Shown piece after piece: positions 47,541 through 59,034 of a stretch of DNA of 64,000 nt. The stretch's first letter is position 1, and the number at the start of each line of letters is the position of its first letter. The notes under the pieces were generated by a model. The model saw only the letters and a list, made by a program, of their open reading frames with translations, had not been told where the DNA came from and made no database searches. The DNA is from Reticulitermes speratus. Lineage: Eukaryota; Arthropoda; Insecta; Blattodea; Rhinotermitidae. Position numbers and translations under genes: made by a program. Where the stretch lies: positions 124,001 through 188,000 of the forward strand of contig JAJKFL010000020.1 of assembly GCA_021186555.1 (NCBI GenBank), given 5' to 3'.

Positions 47541-47735
47541 AAGCTTCACGTCTTCAGGCACATGACGCTGTATTGTGCGGCCAGTTCCTGAAGTTTCGAA
47601 GGGTAACAGTGCTTTCATACTCAGCGTCCAGAAGGGTGCATAACCCTGAAGATGAAAGCACTATGATCCTTCGAAACGCCGGTATCTGCCCGCACAACAA
47701 CAAAACGTCGCGCACCCGAAGACTGAAGCCTCGCC
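47541..47735. repeat. Foldback (inverted-repeat) element, copy 2
   Basis: Two arms of about 85 bp are inverted repeats. The left arm has CTTCACGTCTTCAGGCAC, GTGCGGCCAGTTCCTG and TTTCGAAGGGTAACAGTGCT. The right arm has the complement of each in reverse order (AGCACTATGATCCTTCGAAA, GCCCGCACAAC, CCGAAGACTGAAGC). It is the same family as 4694-4905. Confidence 0.7.
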
Positions 47736-47759
47736 ACGTTAACAACTAAGAACTGAATT

Positions 47760-49340
47760 ATTGTTTTGTGTACTTATTGGCAGGGGCAACAGTTTTTGTG
47801 TTCTTGACACGTGCTGACCGCCTGTGGGGCCACCTAGTGTGCAGTGGGGGGTATTTTGTGTACTTATTGGCAGGGGCAACAGTTTTTGAGTTCTTGACAC
47901 GTGCTGACCGCCTGTGGGGCCACATAGTGTGCAGTGGGGGGTATTTTGTGTACTTATTGGCAGGGGCAACAGTGTTTGTGTTCTTGACACGTGCTGACCG
48001 CCTGTGGGGACACCTAGTGTGCAGTGGGGGGTATTTTGTGTACTTATTGGCAGGGGCAAGAGTGTTTGTGTTCTTGACAAGTGCTGACCGCCTGTGGGGC
48101 CACCTAGTGTGCAGTGGGGGGTATTTTGTGTACTTATTGGCAGAGGCAACAGTGTTTGTGTTCTTGACACGTGCTGACCGCCTGTGGGGCCACCTAGTGT
48201 GCAGTGGGGTGTATTTGTGTACTTATTGGCAGGGGCAACAGTGTTTGTGTTCTTGACACGTGCTGACCGCCTGTGGGGCCACCTATTGTGCAGTGGGGGG
48301 TATTTGTGTACTTATTGGCAGGGCAACAGTGTTTGTGTTCTTGACACGTGCTGACCGCCTGTGGGGCCACCTAGTGTGCAGTGGGGGGTATTTTGTGTAC
48401 TTATTGGCAGAGGCAACAGTGTTTGTGTTCTTGACACGTGCTGACCGCCTGTGGGGCCACCTAGTGTGCAGTGGGGGGTATTTGTGTACTTATTGGCAGG
48501 GGCAACAGTGTTTGTGTTCTTGACACGTGCTGACCGCCTGTGGGGCCACCTAGTGTACAGTGGGGGGTATTTTGTGTACTTATTGGCAGGGGCAAGAGTG
48601 TTTGTGTTCTTGACACGTGCTGACCGCCTGTGGGGCCACCTAGTGTGCAGTGGGGGGTTTTTTGTGTACTTATTGGCAGGGGCAACAGTGTTTGTGTTCT
48701 TGAAACGTACTGACCGCCTGTGGGGCCACCTAGTGTGCAGTGGGGGGTATTTTGTTTACTTATTGGCAGGGGCAAGAGTGTTTGTGTTCTTGACACGTGC
48801 TGACCGCCTGTGGGGCCACCTAGTGTGCAGTGGGGGGTATTTTGTGTACTTATTGGCAGGGGCAACTGTGTTTGTGTTCTTGACACGTGCTGACCGCCTG
48901 TGGGGCCACGCAGTGTGCAGTGGGGGGTTTTTTGTGTACTTATTGGCAGGGGCAACAGTGTTTGTGTTCTTGAAACGTGCTGACCGCCTGTGGGGCCACC
49001 TAGTGGGCAGTGGGGGGTATTTTGTGTACTTATCGGCAGGGGCAAGAAGTGTTGTGTCCTTGAAACGTGCTGACCGCCTGTGGGGCCACCTAGTGTGCAA
49101 TGGGGCCACCTAGTGTGCAGTGGGGGGTATTTTGTGTTCTTATTGGCAGGGGCAACAGTGTTTGTGTTCTTGAAACGTGCTGACCGCCTGTGGGGCCACC
49201 TAGTGTGCAATGGGGCCACCTAGTGTGCAGTGGGGGGTATTTTGTGTTCTTATTGGCAGGGGCAAGAGTGTTTGTGTTCTTGAAACGTGCTGACCGCCTG
49301 TGGGGCCACCCAGTGTGCAGTGGGGGGTATTTCCCCTGGA
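47760..49340. repeat. 90-bp tandem array, about 17 copies
   Basis: The unit contains GTATTTTGTGTACTTATTGG, CAGGGGCAACAGTGTTTGTG and GCTGACCGCCTGTGGGGCCA. Near the right end a 20-bp piece (GGGGCCACCTAGTGTGCA) is itself duplicated in two units. Frames open on both strands reflect the unit length. Confidence 0.95.
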
Positions 49341-49605
49341 AGGTAGGTTCCCCACACACCTCCATCTAGTGTCGAGGGTAAGAAGGAGCAGAGCTGTACC
49401 CCGTCTCCCCATAAGCCTTCATTACCTTCAGCTGTTAACGAACTGTAAGCTTAGTACCGTTTGCTGTCATGACATGGGGCTTAGGCACAGGGACACTTAC
49501 GTCAGTACCGTTAGGCCTATCGCACTTGCAGATAGGTACGCTCCAGCCAGCTACCTTGAGGTCTGTCGTGGTTTTCCTCAACATCGAAAGTTAAATTCCT
49601 TCATT
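49341..49605. other. Unique sequence
   Basis: No gene or repeat recognised. Confidence 0.4.
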
Positions 49606-50056
49606 AGGCATGAAGCATCATGCAGTGCACGGTAACACGGTAACAGAGCATCATGCAGTGCACGGTAACACGGTAACAGAGCTACTTGCAGTGCAAGGTA
49701 ACAGGGTAACAGAGCATCACGCAGTGCACGGTAACACGGTAACAGAGCAACTTGCAGTGCACGGTAACACGGTAACAGAGCATCATGCAGTGCACGGTGA
49801 CACGGTAACAGAGCATCATGCAGTGCACTGTAACACGGTAACAGAGCAACTTGCAGTGCACGGTAACACGGTAACAGAGCATCATGCAGTCCACTGTAAC
49901 ACGGTAACAGAGCAACTTGCAGTGCACGGTAACACGGTAACAGAGCATCATGCAGTGCACGGTAACACGGTAACAGAGCAACTTGTAGTGCACGGTAACA
50001 CGGTAACAGAGAAAATTGCAGTGCACGGTAACACGGTAACAGAGCAACTTGCAGTA
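49606..50056. repeat. 33-bp tandem array, about 13 copies
   Basis: The unit is GCATCATGCAGTGCACGGTA plus ACACGGTAACAGA. Two subtypes (GCATCATGCAG and GCAACTTGCAG) tend to alternate, suggesting duplication of unit pairs. Confidence 0.95.
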
Positions 50057-50063
50057 CACACAG

Positions 50064-50331
50064 CTGTGAGGTAAAGGTAAAGGTCACCCCAGAACAGGCC
50101 ACGAAGGCCCAGAGGGGGAGTACTCTTTGTTTAACCTCGGCGCTAGATGAGGGTGGGTGGTCAACTTCACGCCCCGGCCGCTTTACCCCGCTTTAACTCA
50201 TTGTACAGGAAGCTGGGTAGGCCCCAGGGCCGGTCTGGACGTGTGCGCAAAATCTCGCCCCCACCGGGATTCGATCCCCGGACCGGTCAGCCCGTAGCTC
50301 AGTCACTATACCAACTGAGCTATCGCGGCCC
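50064..50331 (-). mobile_element. tRNA-derived SINE
   Basis: Same family as 13306-13588, and the best-preserved tRNA head in the window. On the minus strand it reads GCCGCGATAGCTCAGTTGG (A-box region) and GGATCGAATCCCGG (B-box). Tail units of TTTACC type lie at the left end. A short direct repeat ACACACAG (50056-50063 and 50332-50339) may be the target-site duplication. It sits directly at the end of the 33-bp array. Confidence 0.85.
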
Positions 50332-50339
50332 ACACACAG

Positions 50340-50702
50340 TCCTGTATTCACTGTAATGCATTATGCATACTGCCACAACGCGCAGCTTACTAGGTCAGTG
50401 CTTTGTCAACGATACTGAACGCTGGTTGTGGATGGTCTTTGGCAGTTTGTTGCTGTGATTGGACTAGACAACTATCGCAACTGCAGTGCCACTTTAACAT
50501 TGCTGTCCTGTGACACGTCTAACACTGTGTAGTGTAAGTGTAAGCACTTACGTACGTGATGTGTTTACCGCATTCTTGTCAGGTCACGTGAGGCGTGTTG
50601 TGGTTATGCACATATCTGGCAGACCGTGACCTGCAGGTCACTGCTGGAGGGACGTCACGTTTATACGTCGTAGGAACAGGACGAAGGCAAGGAAGCGTAT
50701 TT
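50340..50702. other. Unique sequence
   Basis: No gene recognised. Confidence 0.4.
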
Positions 50703-52098
50703 AGAGATCCACACAAAACACATAAAAACAGTCCGTACCGCGCAGTAAACACACTCCGTCTCAGTTATACAAACCAGTCAGTTAATGTTGTACAGTGAAA
50801 TAATCGCTGTTTGTTCTGAGATCCACACAAAACACATAAATACAGTCCGTACCGCGCAGTAAACACACTCCGTCTCAGTTATACAAACCAGTAAGTTAAT
50901 GTTGTACAGTGAAATAATCGCTGTTTGTTCTGAGATCCACACAAAACACATAAATACAGTCCTTACCGCGCAGTAAACACCTTCCGTCTCAGTTATACAA
51001 ACCAGTCAGTTAATGTTGTACAGTAAAATAATCGCTGTTTGTTCTGAGATCCACACAAAACACATAAATACAGTCCTTACCGCGCAGTAAACACACTCCG
51101 TCTCAGTTATACAAACCAGTAAGTTAATGTTGTACAGTGAAATAATCGCTGTTTGTTCTGAGATCCACACAAAACACATAAATACAGTCCTTACCGCGCA
51201 GTAAACACACTCCGTCTCAGTTATACAAACCAGTCAGTTAATGTTGTACAGTGAAATAATCGCTGTTTGTTCTGAGATCCAAACAAAACACATAAATACA
51301 GTCCGTACCGCGCAGTAAACACACTTCGTCTCAGTTATACAAACCAGTCAGTTAATGTTGTAAGAGTGAAATAATCGCTGATTGTTCTGAGATCCACACA
51401 AAACACATAAATACAGTCCGTACCGCGCAGTAAACACACTCCGTCTCAGTTATACAAACCAGTCAGTTAATGTTGTACAGTGAAATAATCGCTGATTGTT
51501 CTGAGATCCACACAAAACACATAAATACAGTCCGTACCGCGCAGTAAACACACTCCGTCTCAGTTATACAAACCAGTCAGTTAATGTTGTACAGTGAAAT
51601 AATCGCTGATTGTTCTGAGATCCACACAAAACACATAAATACAGTCCGTACCGCGCAGTAAACACACTCCGTCTCAGTTATACAAACCAGTCAGTTAATG
51701 TTGTACAGTGAAATAATCGCTGTTTGTTCTGAGATCCACACAAAACACATAAATACAGTCCGTACCGCGCAGTAAACACACTCCGTCTCAGTTATACAAA
51801 CCAGTCAGTTAATGTTGTACAGTGAAATAATCGCTGTTTGTTCTGAGATCCACACAAAACACATAAATACAGTCCGTACCGCGCAGTAAACACACTCCGT
51901 CTCAGTTATACAAACCAGTCAGTTAATGTTGTACAGTGAAATAATCGCTGTTTGTTCTGAGATCCACACAAAACACATAAATACAGTCCGTACCGCGCAG
52001 TAAACACACTCCGTCTCAGTTATACAAACCAGTCAGTTAATGTTGTACAGTGAAATAATCGCTGTTTGTTCTGAGATCCACACAAAACACATAAATAC
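50703..52098. repeat. 114-bp tandem array, about 12 copies
   Basis: The unit begins GAGATCCACACAAAACACAT and contains CAGTCCGTACCGCGCAGTAA and TCAGTTAATGTTGTACAGTG. The copies are very similar. CAGTCCTTACC and GCTGATTGTT variants are clustered in runs of neighbours, as expected from local duplication. Confidence 0.95.
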
Positions 52099-52887
52099 AC
52101 TGTGTGGGCAGAACGTGGAATTCTGGAATGTTAAACTTGGTGGTACATATAATGGCCACTGGGCTGCAAAGCAAGGATTCCTGCTAGCTCACACATGAAA
52201 GGGGCTGCAGTTCTATCCCCAGGCGATGTGTTATTGGCGCTCGGTAAGTTGTGAACGCACGCACTATAGGCAGAGCCGCTTAACAGCCTATATGCTACTA
52301 CAGGCCCGCTCAACCTTCTATGTACTGCGGGCAACTTCGGCACAATTTTGTCTGCAAGCGGCAATATGGAATTGACTGCACAGAATGAAGAACGCATATT
52401 GACATGCGTAATGCCGCGTGTTTGTACACAACATGTGCACTAAATATACATATATATATATATATACATATATATTTATATATACAACATATAGGTCCTG
52501 CCAAACATATGTCTGTCTCTGTCACTTTACTGATCGCCATTTGTTAGCTGTTCACTTTATAATAACCCTAGATTCACTTCTAACTTGGTGGAACACACAA
52601 CAAAATAACACTTTTAACTCGCACGCAAGAGACGCGACTTGATTTGAGTCCAACGTATTTATAACTATAATACATTGGTTATTGGACACAAACACCTAAC
52701 GGTCTGATTTTCCCTCCTGCACCATCACTGTCAAAGTCAAAGTGGTTCTCGTGAGTCGACAACAGTACTATCGTCCCGTTGCGTAACAAACTGTCGGCTA
52801 GCTCTAGGATACACGAACAGCACACTGGCAAACTGATGTACAGTTTACAGGTCCATTAACTAATTACAACATGTTAATTGTTTGCAG
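52099..52887. other. Unique 5' flank / intron before the GPCR exon
   Basis: Contains a TA-dinucleotide microsatellite at about 52446-52483. The end reads TGTTAATTGTTTGCAG, a 3' splice-site-like sequence, directly before the GPCR ATG. Confidence 0.5.
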
Positions 52888-54759
52888 ATGATCAACCGGC
52901 CAATCACCTTTATGACCATCGCCATTTTGCAGCTTGCGTTTGTCACCTTTACAATGGAGACTTATAAGACAGATGCTGCCATCTGGAGTCAGACTGAGAC
53001 AACTAATCGGAAGGACGACTCGAGTGCTGTAGATTCCGATCAAATCACCACCACAAATATTCCCGAAAGCTTCACCTATTTGGCCAGCATGTTGCACAAC
53101 GAATTAAATATAAGTTTAGAAAATCTCCTATCTGGATTTAACATCTCAAGTTATGTTGGTAACTGTACCGATCATGGTAACTGTACCGATCATGGTAACT
53201 GTACCGATCATGGTAACTGTAACGACCAAGATGCAGATGAATTGCAGTATATTTCGTACGATGGCGGCTTTCTTCATGAGCTGGTAAGGACGGCATGGCA
53301 ACTGCGCGCTCAATTTAATACGCTCATAAACACCGCCATGCTGTTCAGTTGTACAGAGAACACAACTGTAGGACATCGTGTCATTTCCATGTCACGGACA
53401 TACGTCCATAAATGCACAGAATTTGTGGTCAGATTGAACGACAGTACAGCAGCAATGGGCGAAGTGGGCGTTCTTGATACTGTCGCAGATGTATACACAA
53501 CTAGTATGAGGCACGTGGGATCCGTGGTGGAGTTAGTTGAAAGTTTGACTGAAATGATATCAGAAGTGGCCAAAATTGATGCAATGTACCAAAGTATAAA
53601 GCAGCAAGCTGAAGAAAGTAATTTCATCAATGACACTTTAGTGTGGGAAATCATTGTCGGGGAGCAAAATAAACTGGTAAACTTGGTAAAGAACTGTTTC
53701 GAAAGGGCTGAGAACATGTCGGAACATAGACAAGAAAACCCTTTTGTAAAGGCCATAACATCACGTAAAATATCGCGCTTACTTGATACTCGTTACTGGG
53801 CAAATAAAATTAAAAAGCAAACACAGGTGTTGCAAACGTACAAGACATACCTGTTTGAAAGTCAACACAATGACTTTGTATTTTACAAGCTGGAGCCAGT
53901 GATTATGGCGATTGTCCTGGTGGTGGGCATGACGGGTAACGGGCTGCTGCTGACCATCTTCATCAGACACAAGGAGACGCGGACACTTCCGAACGCAATG
54001 CTGATAAACCTGACAGTCGTGGACTGCGTGTCACTGGTTATAAACCTGCTTTTGGACTATTTACGTGTCATTATGCCCTGGCAGTTCGGCTTGATGGGCT
54101 GTCAACTATTCTTTTTCTTTTGTTATCTGTTCGATGGTGTTAGCACCTACTCCGTGGTGATGATCAGTTTTCAGAGGTTCGTGGCTGTAAGGGGACTGTC
54201 CTCGCTTGTGTGGTGTCATCAGGGCAAGAAGACCAAGTACGTGTTGATAGCATCCGTCTGGGGACTTGGCCTCGTTTTGTCCGTGCCTCATGTTGTTATC
54301 GCTGACGTAGACAGAGCAGTTTGTTCCGAAGTTTCGTTCAGCAAGTTCGGCCCTGTGAGCACAGTTGATCTCATCGTGTTCTGTGTGGTGCCTCTGATCA
54401 TTGTCGCAGTGTGTTCAGGACTGACTGCCTGCAGAATAAGACGAAGTATTGGCAAAATCCCTGGGGAAGCGACAGGACAAGCGCAGTTGAAACACGACCG
54501 TATGGTGTCGTCAAACGTTCTGGTTGCTCTTGTGGTTCTTTTCGTCGTCAGTTATATGCCAAATACCCTGTTAATGTTTCTGGTGTTTCAGGTGGGTATT
54601 GATGTACCTGACTGGAAGTATTATTTGGTTAATTTGATCACGTATTACATGAGATATGTGAACTGTTGTTTAAATCCGATAGTTCTGTTTGTGATGACCA
54701 AAAGGTACAGAGGTTACATCAAGAAATACTGTGGACAGGAAGATCCGGCCAACCAGTAA
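52888..54759 (+). CDS. Class A (rhodopsin-family) GPCR, peptide-receptor-like
   Basis: This is an intact frame of 623 codons from ATG 52888. The frame is open a little further upstream, but the sequence before the ATG is a splice acceptor. An N-terminal signal-like stretch (PITFMTIAILQLAFVTF) is followed by an unusually long extracellular domain of about 330 residues with many N-glycosylation sequons. Seven helices follow. TM1, about 336-360, has GNGLLL. TM2, about 369-392, has NLTVVD. TM3 is about 404-431, with its conserved Cys at the start and QRF in place of DRY. TM4, about 450-472, has the conserved Trp. A Cys lies in the second extracellular loop. TM5 is about 492-515. TM6, about 541-567, has VVSYMP in place of CWxP. 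TM7, about 578-603, has NPIVLF in place of NPxxY. A Cys near the C-terminus may be palmitoylated. The family is clear; the ligand is not, and a neuropeptide receptor is likely. Confidence 0.88.
   Translation: MINRPITFMTIAILQLAFVTFTMETYKTDAAIWSQTETTNRKDDSSAVDSDQITTTNIPESFTYLASMLHNELNISLENLLSGFNISSYVGNCTDHGNCTDHGNCTDHGNCNDQDADELQYISYDGGFLHELVRTAWQLRAQFNTLINTAMLFSCTENTTVGHRVISMSRTYVHKCTEFVVRLNDSTAAMGEVGVLDTVADVYTTSMRHVGSVVELVESLTEMISEVAKIDAMYQSIKQQAEESNFINDTLVWEIIVGEQNKLVNLVKNCFERAENMSEHRQENPFVKAITSRKISRLLDTRYWANKIKKQTQVLQTYKTYLFESQHNDFVFYKLEPVIMAIVLVVGMTGNGLLLTIFIRHKETRTLPNAMLINLTVVDCVSLVINLLLDYLRVIMPWQFGLMGCQLFFFFCYLFDGVSTYSVVMISFQRFVAVRGLSSLVWCHQGKKTKYVLIASVWGLGLVLSVPHVVIADVDRAVCSEVSFSKFGPVSTVDLIVFCVVPLIIVAVCSGLTACRIRRSIGKIPGEATGQAQLKHDRMVSSNVLVALVVLFVVSYMPNTLLMFLVFQVGIDVPDWKYYLVNLITYYMRYVNCCLNPIVLFVMTKRYRGYIKKYCGQEDPANQ
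53155..53226 (+). repeat. 18-bp coding repeat in the GPCR ectodomain, 3 to 4 copies
   Basis: The unit AACTGTACCGATCATGGT encodes NCTDHG. There are three perfect units and a diverged fourth (NCNDQD). Each perfect unit adds an N-C-T glycosylation sequon. The frame is kept. Confidence 0.93.
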
Positions 54760-54905
54760 AAGTGAAAGCAGTATAGAAATAACAATGTAACACTATCTGG
54801 CTGCTGCATGCAATTAACGCATAATAAGGTGTGCTGTCCGCGACTCGGTGTAAATCGGACGCAGTCGCGTTACAAAAGGAGTGCATTAAAACTTGCAAGT
54901 GTGGT

Positions 54906-55165
54906 GGCAGTAGACACGACGTACTCGTGCGACGTCTGACGTTGCAGTAGAAACGACGTGCTCGTGCGACGTCTGACGTTGCAGTAGACACGACGTGCTC
55001 GTGCGACGTCTGACGCTGCAGTAGACACGACGTGTTCGTGCGACGTCTGACGTTGCAGTAGACACGACGTGCTCGTGCGACGTCTGACGTTGCAGTAGAC
55101 ACGACGTGCTCGTGCGACGTCTGACGTTGCAGTAGACAAGACATGCTCGTGCGACGTCTGACGAC
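54906..55165. repeat. 37-bp tandem array, about 7 copies
   Basis: Counterpart of 12236-12490, with the same CAGTAGACACGACGTGCTCG core. Confidence 0.93.
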
Positions 55166-55350
55166 TCTTCAGACTAGTCTGACGAAATCAGTCGCACTGT
55201 CGTACAGTCGTTCGTTCCTATTATTGCAATTGATGTGGACAGATAGGTAGACCGCGTGTAGGGATGAAGGCCGTCGTGGGAATTGCGTTCAAAATTATAC
55301 CGCAACAAAGAAATTTAAAAAAAATGGACCGAAGTAGGAGCGGTGCTGAA

Positions 55351-57582
55351 TGTAACAGTTAAGTAACAATTTTTACATGATACTAATGTAACAGTTAAGT
55401 AACAATGTTTACATGATCCTAATGTAACAGTTAAGTAACAATGTTTGCATGATACTAATGTAACAGTTAAGTAACAATGTTTACATGATACTAATGTAAC
55501 AGTTAAGTAACAATGTTTAAATGATACTAATGTAACCGTTAAGTAACAATGTTTACATGACACTAATGTAACAGTTAAGTAACAATGTTTACATGATACT
55601 AATGTAACAGTTAAGTAACAATGTTTACATGATACCAATGTAACAGTTAAGTAACAATGTTTAAATGATACTAATGTAACTGTTAAGTAACAATGTTTAC
55701 ATGATACTAATGTAAAAGTTAAGTAACAATGTTTACATGATACTAATGTAACAGTTAAGTAACAATGTTTACATGATACTAATGTAACAGTTAAGTAACA
55801 ATGTTTACATGATACTAACGTAACCGTTAAGTAACAATGTTTACATGATACTAATGTAACAGTTAAGTAACAATGTTTACATGATACATATGTAACAGTT
55901 AAGTAACAATGTTTACATGATACTAATGTAACAGTTAAGTAACAATGTTTACATGATACTAATGTAACAGTTAAGTAACAATGTTTACATGATACTAATG
56001 TAACAGTTAAGTAACAATGTTTAAATGATACTAATGTAACCGTTAAGTAACAATGTTTACATTATACTAATGTAACAGTTAAGTAACAATGTTTACATGA
56101 TACTAATGTAACAGTTAAGTAACAATGTTTACATGATACTAATGTAACAGTTAAGTAACAATGTTTACATGATACTAATGTAACAGTTAAGTAACAATGT
56201 TTACATGATACTAATGTAACAGTTAAGTAACAATGTTTACATGATACTAATGTAACAGTTAAGTAACAATGTTTGCATGATACTAATGTAACAGTTAAGT
56301 AACAATGTTCACATGATACTAATGTAACAGTTAAGAAACAATGTTTGCATGATACTAATGTAACAGTTAAGTAACAATGTTTACATGATACTAATGTAAC
56401 AGTTAAGTAACAATGTTTTCATGATACTAATGTAACAGTTAAGTAACAATGTTTATATGATACTAATGTAACAGTTAAGTAACAATGTTTACATGATACT
56501 AATGTAACAGTTAAGTAACAATGTTTACATGATACTAATGTAACAGTTAAGTAACAATGTTTGCATGATACTAATGTAACAGTTAAGTAACAATGTTTAC
56601 ATGATACTAATGTAACAGTTAAGTAACAATGTTTGCATGATACTAATGTAACAGTTAAGTAACAATGTTTACATGATACTAATGTAACAGTTAAGTAACA
56701 ATGTTTACATGATACTAATGTAACAGTTAAGTAACAATGTTTGCATGATACTAATGTAACAGTTAAGTAACAATATTCACATGATACTAATGTAACAGTT
56801 AAGAAACAATGTTTGCATGATACTAATGTAACAGTTAAGTAACAATGTTTACATGATACTAATGTAACAGTTAAGTAACAATGTTTTCATGATACTAATG
56901 TAACAGTTAAGTAACAATGTTTACATGATACTAATGTAACAGTTAAGTAACAATGTTTACATGATACTAATGTAACAGTTAAGTAACAATGTTTACATGA
57001 TACTAATGTAACAGTTAAGTAACAATGTTTGCATGATACTAATGTAACAGTTAAGTAACAATGTTTACATGATACTAATGTAACAGTTAAGTAACAATGT
57101 TTGCACTATACTAATGTAACAGTTAAGTAACAATGTTTACATGATACTAATGTAACAGTTAAGTAAAAATGTTTGCATGATACTAATGTAACAGTTAAGT
57201 AACAATGTTTACATGATACTAATGTAACAGTTAAGTAACAATGTTTACGTGATACTAATGTAAAAGTTAAGTAACAATGTTTGCATGATACTAATTTATC
57301 AGTTAAGTAACAATGTTTACATGATACTAATGTAACAGTTAAGTAACAATGTTTGCATGATACTAATGTAACAGTTAAGTAACAATGTTTACATGATACT
57401 AATGTAACAGTTAAGTAACAATGTTTGCATGATACTAATGTAACAGTTAAGTAACAATGTTTACATGATACTAATGTAACAGTTAAGTAACAATGTTCAC
57501 ACGATACCAATGTAACAGTTAAATAACAATGTTCACATGATACTAATGTAACAGTTAAGTAACAATGTTCACACGATACCAA
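55351..57582. repeat. 36-bp tandem array, about 62 copies
   Basis: Counterpart of 12676-13180 but more than four times longer. Alternating TTTACATG and TTTGCATG units in the right half suggest growth by 72-bp or larger steps. A block near 56275-56420 is repeated near 56755-56900. Confidence 0.95.
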
Positions 57583-57708
57583 TTTCCGTTAACATCTCTG
57601 CCGTTGTATAACTTCGGTTTCCCCAGTGTCCTCTGCTGATTGCAAGAGAAGCAACCCGGAACAATCATTTTCCAAAAAATGACGTCTTGTCATCCATCCT
57701 CACTCCGT

Positions 57709-57990
57709 AAAGGTAAGGATAAAGTTCACCCTAGAACAGGCCACGAAGGCCCAGAGGGGGAGTAGAGGTATAGCTCTACTCTTTCTTTAACCTCGGCGCT
57801 AGATGGGGGTGGGTGGTCAACGTCACGCCCCGGATGCTTTAACCCCTAGAAAGAGACTCGGTACCCATTGTACAAGAGGCTGGGTGGGTGGGTCTGGACG
57901 GGTATGGAAAATCTCGCCTCCACCGGGATTCGATCCCCTGACCCTCCAGGCCGTGGCTAGTCGCTATACCGACTGAGCTATCGCGGCCCA
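57709..57990 (-). mobile_element. tRNA-derived SINE, duplicate of 13306-13588
   Basis: Same SINE at the same relative site, with the same flanking 14-bp direct repeat CATCCTCACTCCGT (57695-57708 and 57991-58004). It was therefore carried by the segmental duplication and did not insert independently. Confidence 0.88.
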
Positions 57991-58037
57991 CATCCTCACT
58001 CCGTGCCTGTGTCAAGTCCGGTGGATGTCGCCCATAA

Positions 58038-58353
58038 TAATGACATCAGTCGTTCGGGCAGTATCTTGCGAAGATATCCTACTGACAGTTGTTACAGCGC
58101 ACATCCACTGCACATATGTAATGACATCAGTCGTTCGGGCGGTATCTTGCGAAGATATCCTACTGAAAGTTGTTACAGCGCACATCCACTGCACATATGT
58201 AATGACATCAGTCGTACGGGCGGTATCTTGCGAAGATATCCTACTGACAGTTGTTACAGCGCACATCCACTGCACATATGTAATGACATCAGTCGTACGG
58301 GCGGTATCTTGCGAAGATATCCTACTGACAGTTGTTACAGCGCACATCCACTG
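58038..58353. repeat. 81-bp tandem array, about 4 copies
   Basis: Counterpart of 13636-15085, but short. Confidence 0.94.
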
Positions 58354-59034
58354 CACCCGCAGTCTAACACGAACGACAGCGGTACCTGCAGCCGCGCAGT
58401 CGCAAGACGTGTGATCTCGTGCTAGCTGGCTCAGCGCCTGCTTACGTGTTGCTGTTGGTCCGTGTTGCAGTGTCTGTTATTCTTCTGCGCGGAACTTACC
58501 GCTCGCACGCCTTCGTTCCTGTGTTTTAATCTAAGTCACTGATTGCCACCGCACAGCAGTCTTCCTTGAGAAGCTGACAGTTCCTCAGCAAGCGAAACAT
58601 TTTTACGAATTTTACGGAAACCGACAATTCATTACTGTTCATATGATCCCGCCATTGGCCCCAACCTCAGCCACACTAATCCAGTCTACACACTACCATG
58701 CTACATACCCATCTTAATATTATCCTCCCAACAACACCTAGGTCTTGCAAGGTGTTTCTTTCCTTCAGGTTTCCCCTCCAAAACCTGTATGCATTCCTCA
58801 TAAGTGCCACACACCCCCTCAATCTGACCACCCCAACAACAGACGGTCAACAGTACAAATCATGAAGTTCTTCACTATGCAGTTTTCTAAATTCCCCCGT
58901 TACCCCGTCCCTCTTGGACCCAAATATCCCCCTCAGCACCCCAATCTCGAACACCCTCAGCCTATGTTCTTCCCTTAATATGAGAGGCCGAAGGATTTAG
59001 ATTAAATCTGATATCTACTGCAGTCAGTGGGGAA
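58354..59034. other. Unique spacer of duplicated block A, copy 2
   Basis: Matches 15086-15624 but has an additional segment of about 115 bp at about 58404-58525. No coding signal. Confidence 0.6.

Noticed and set aside
47640..47690. Second hammerhead-like motif (CTGAAGATG followed by CGAAACG)
   Set aside because: The sequence between the two core elements does not form a stem II hairpin; the region pairs instead as the long foldback element.
47768..49219. Overlapping open frames on both strands over the 90-bp array
   Set aside because: Both strands are open because the unit is a multiple of three and GC-rich; no codon or domain evidence.
50254..50335. A functional tRNA gene on the minus strand
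   Set aside because: A-box and B-box are present, but the sequence continues into a SINE body with tail and flanking direct repeat, and sister copies show the same body; it is a SINE head.
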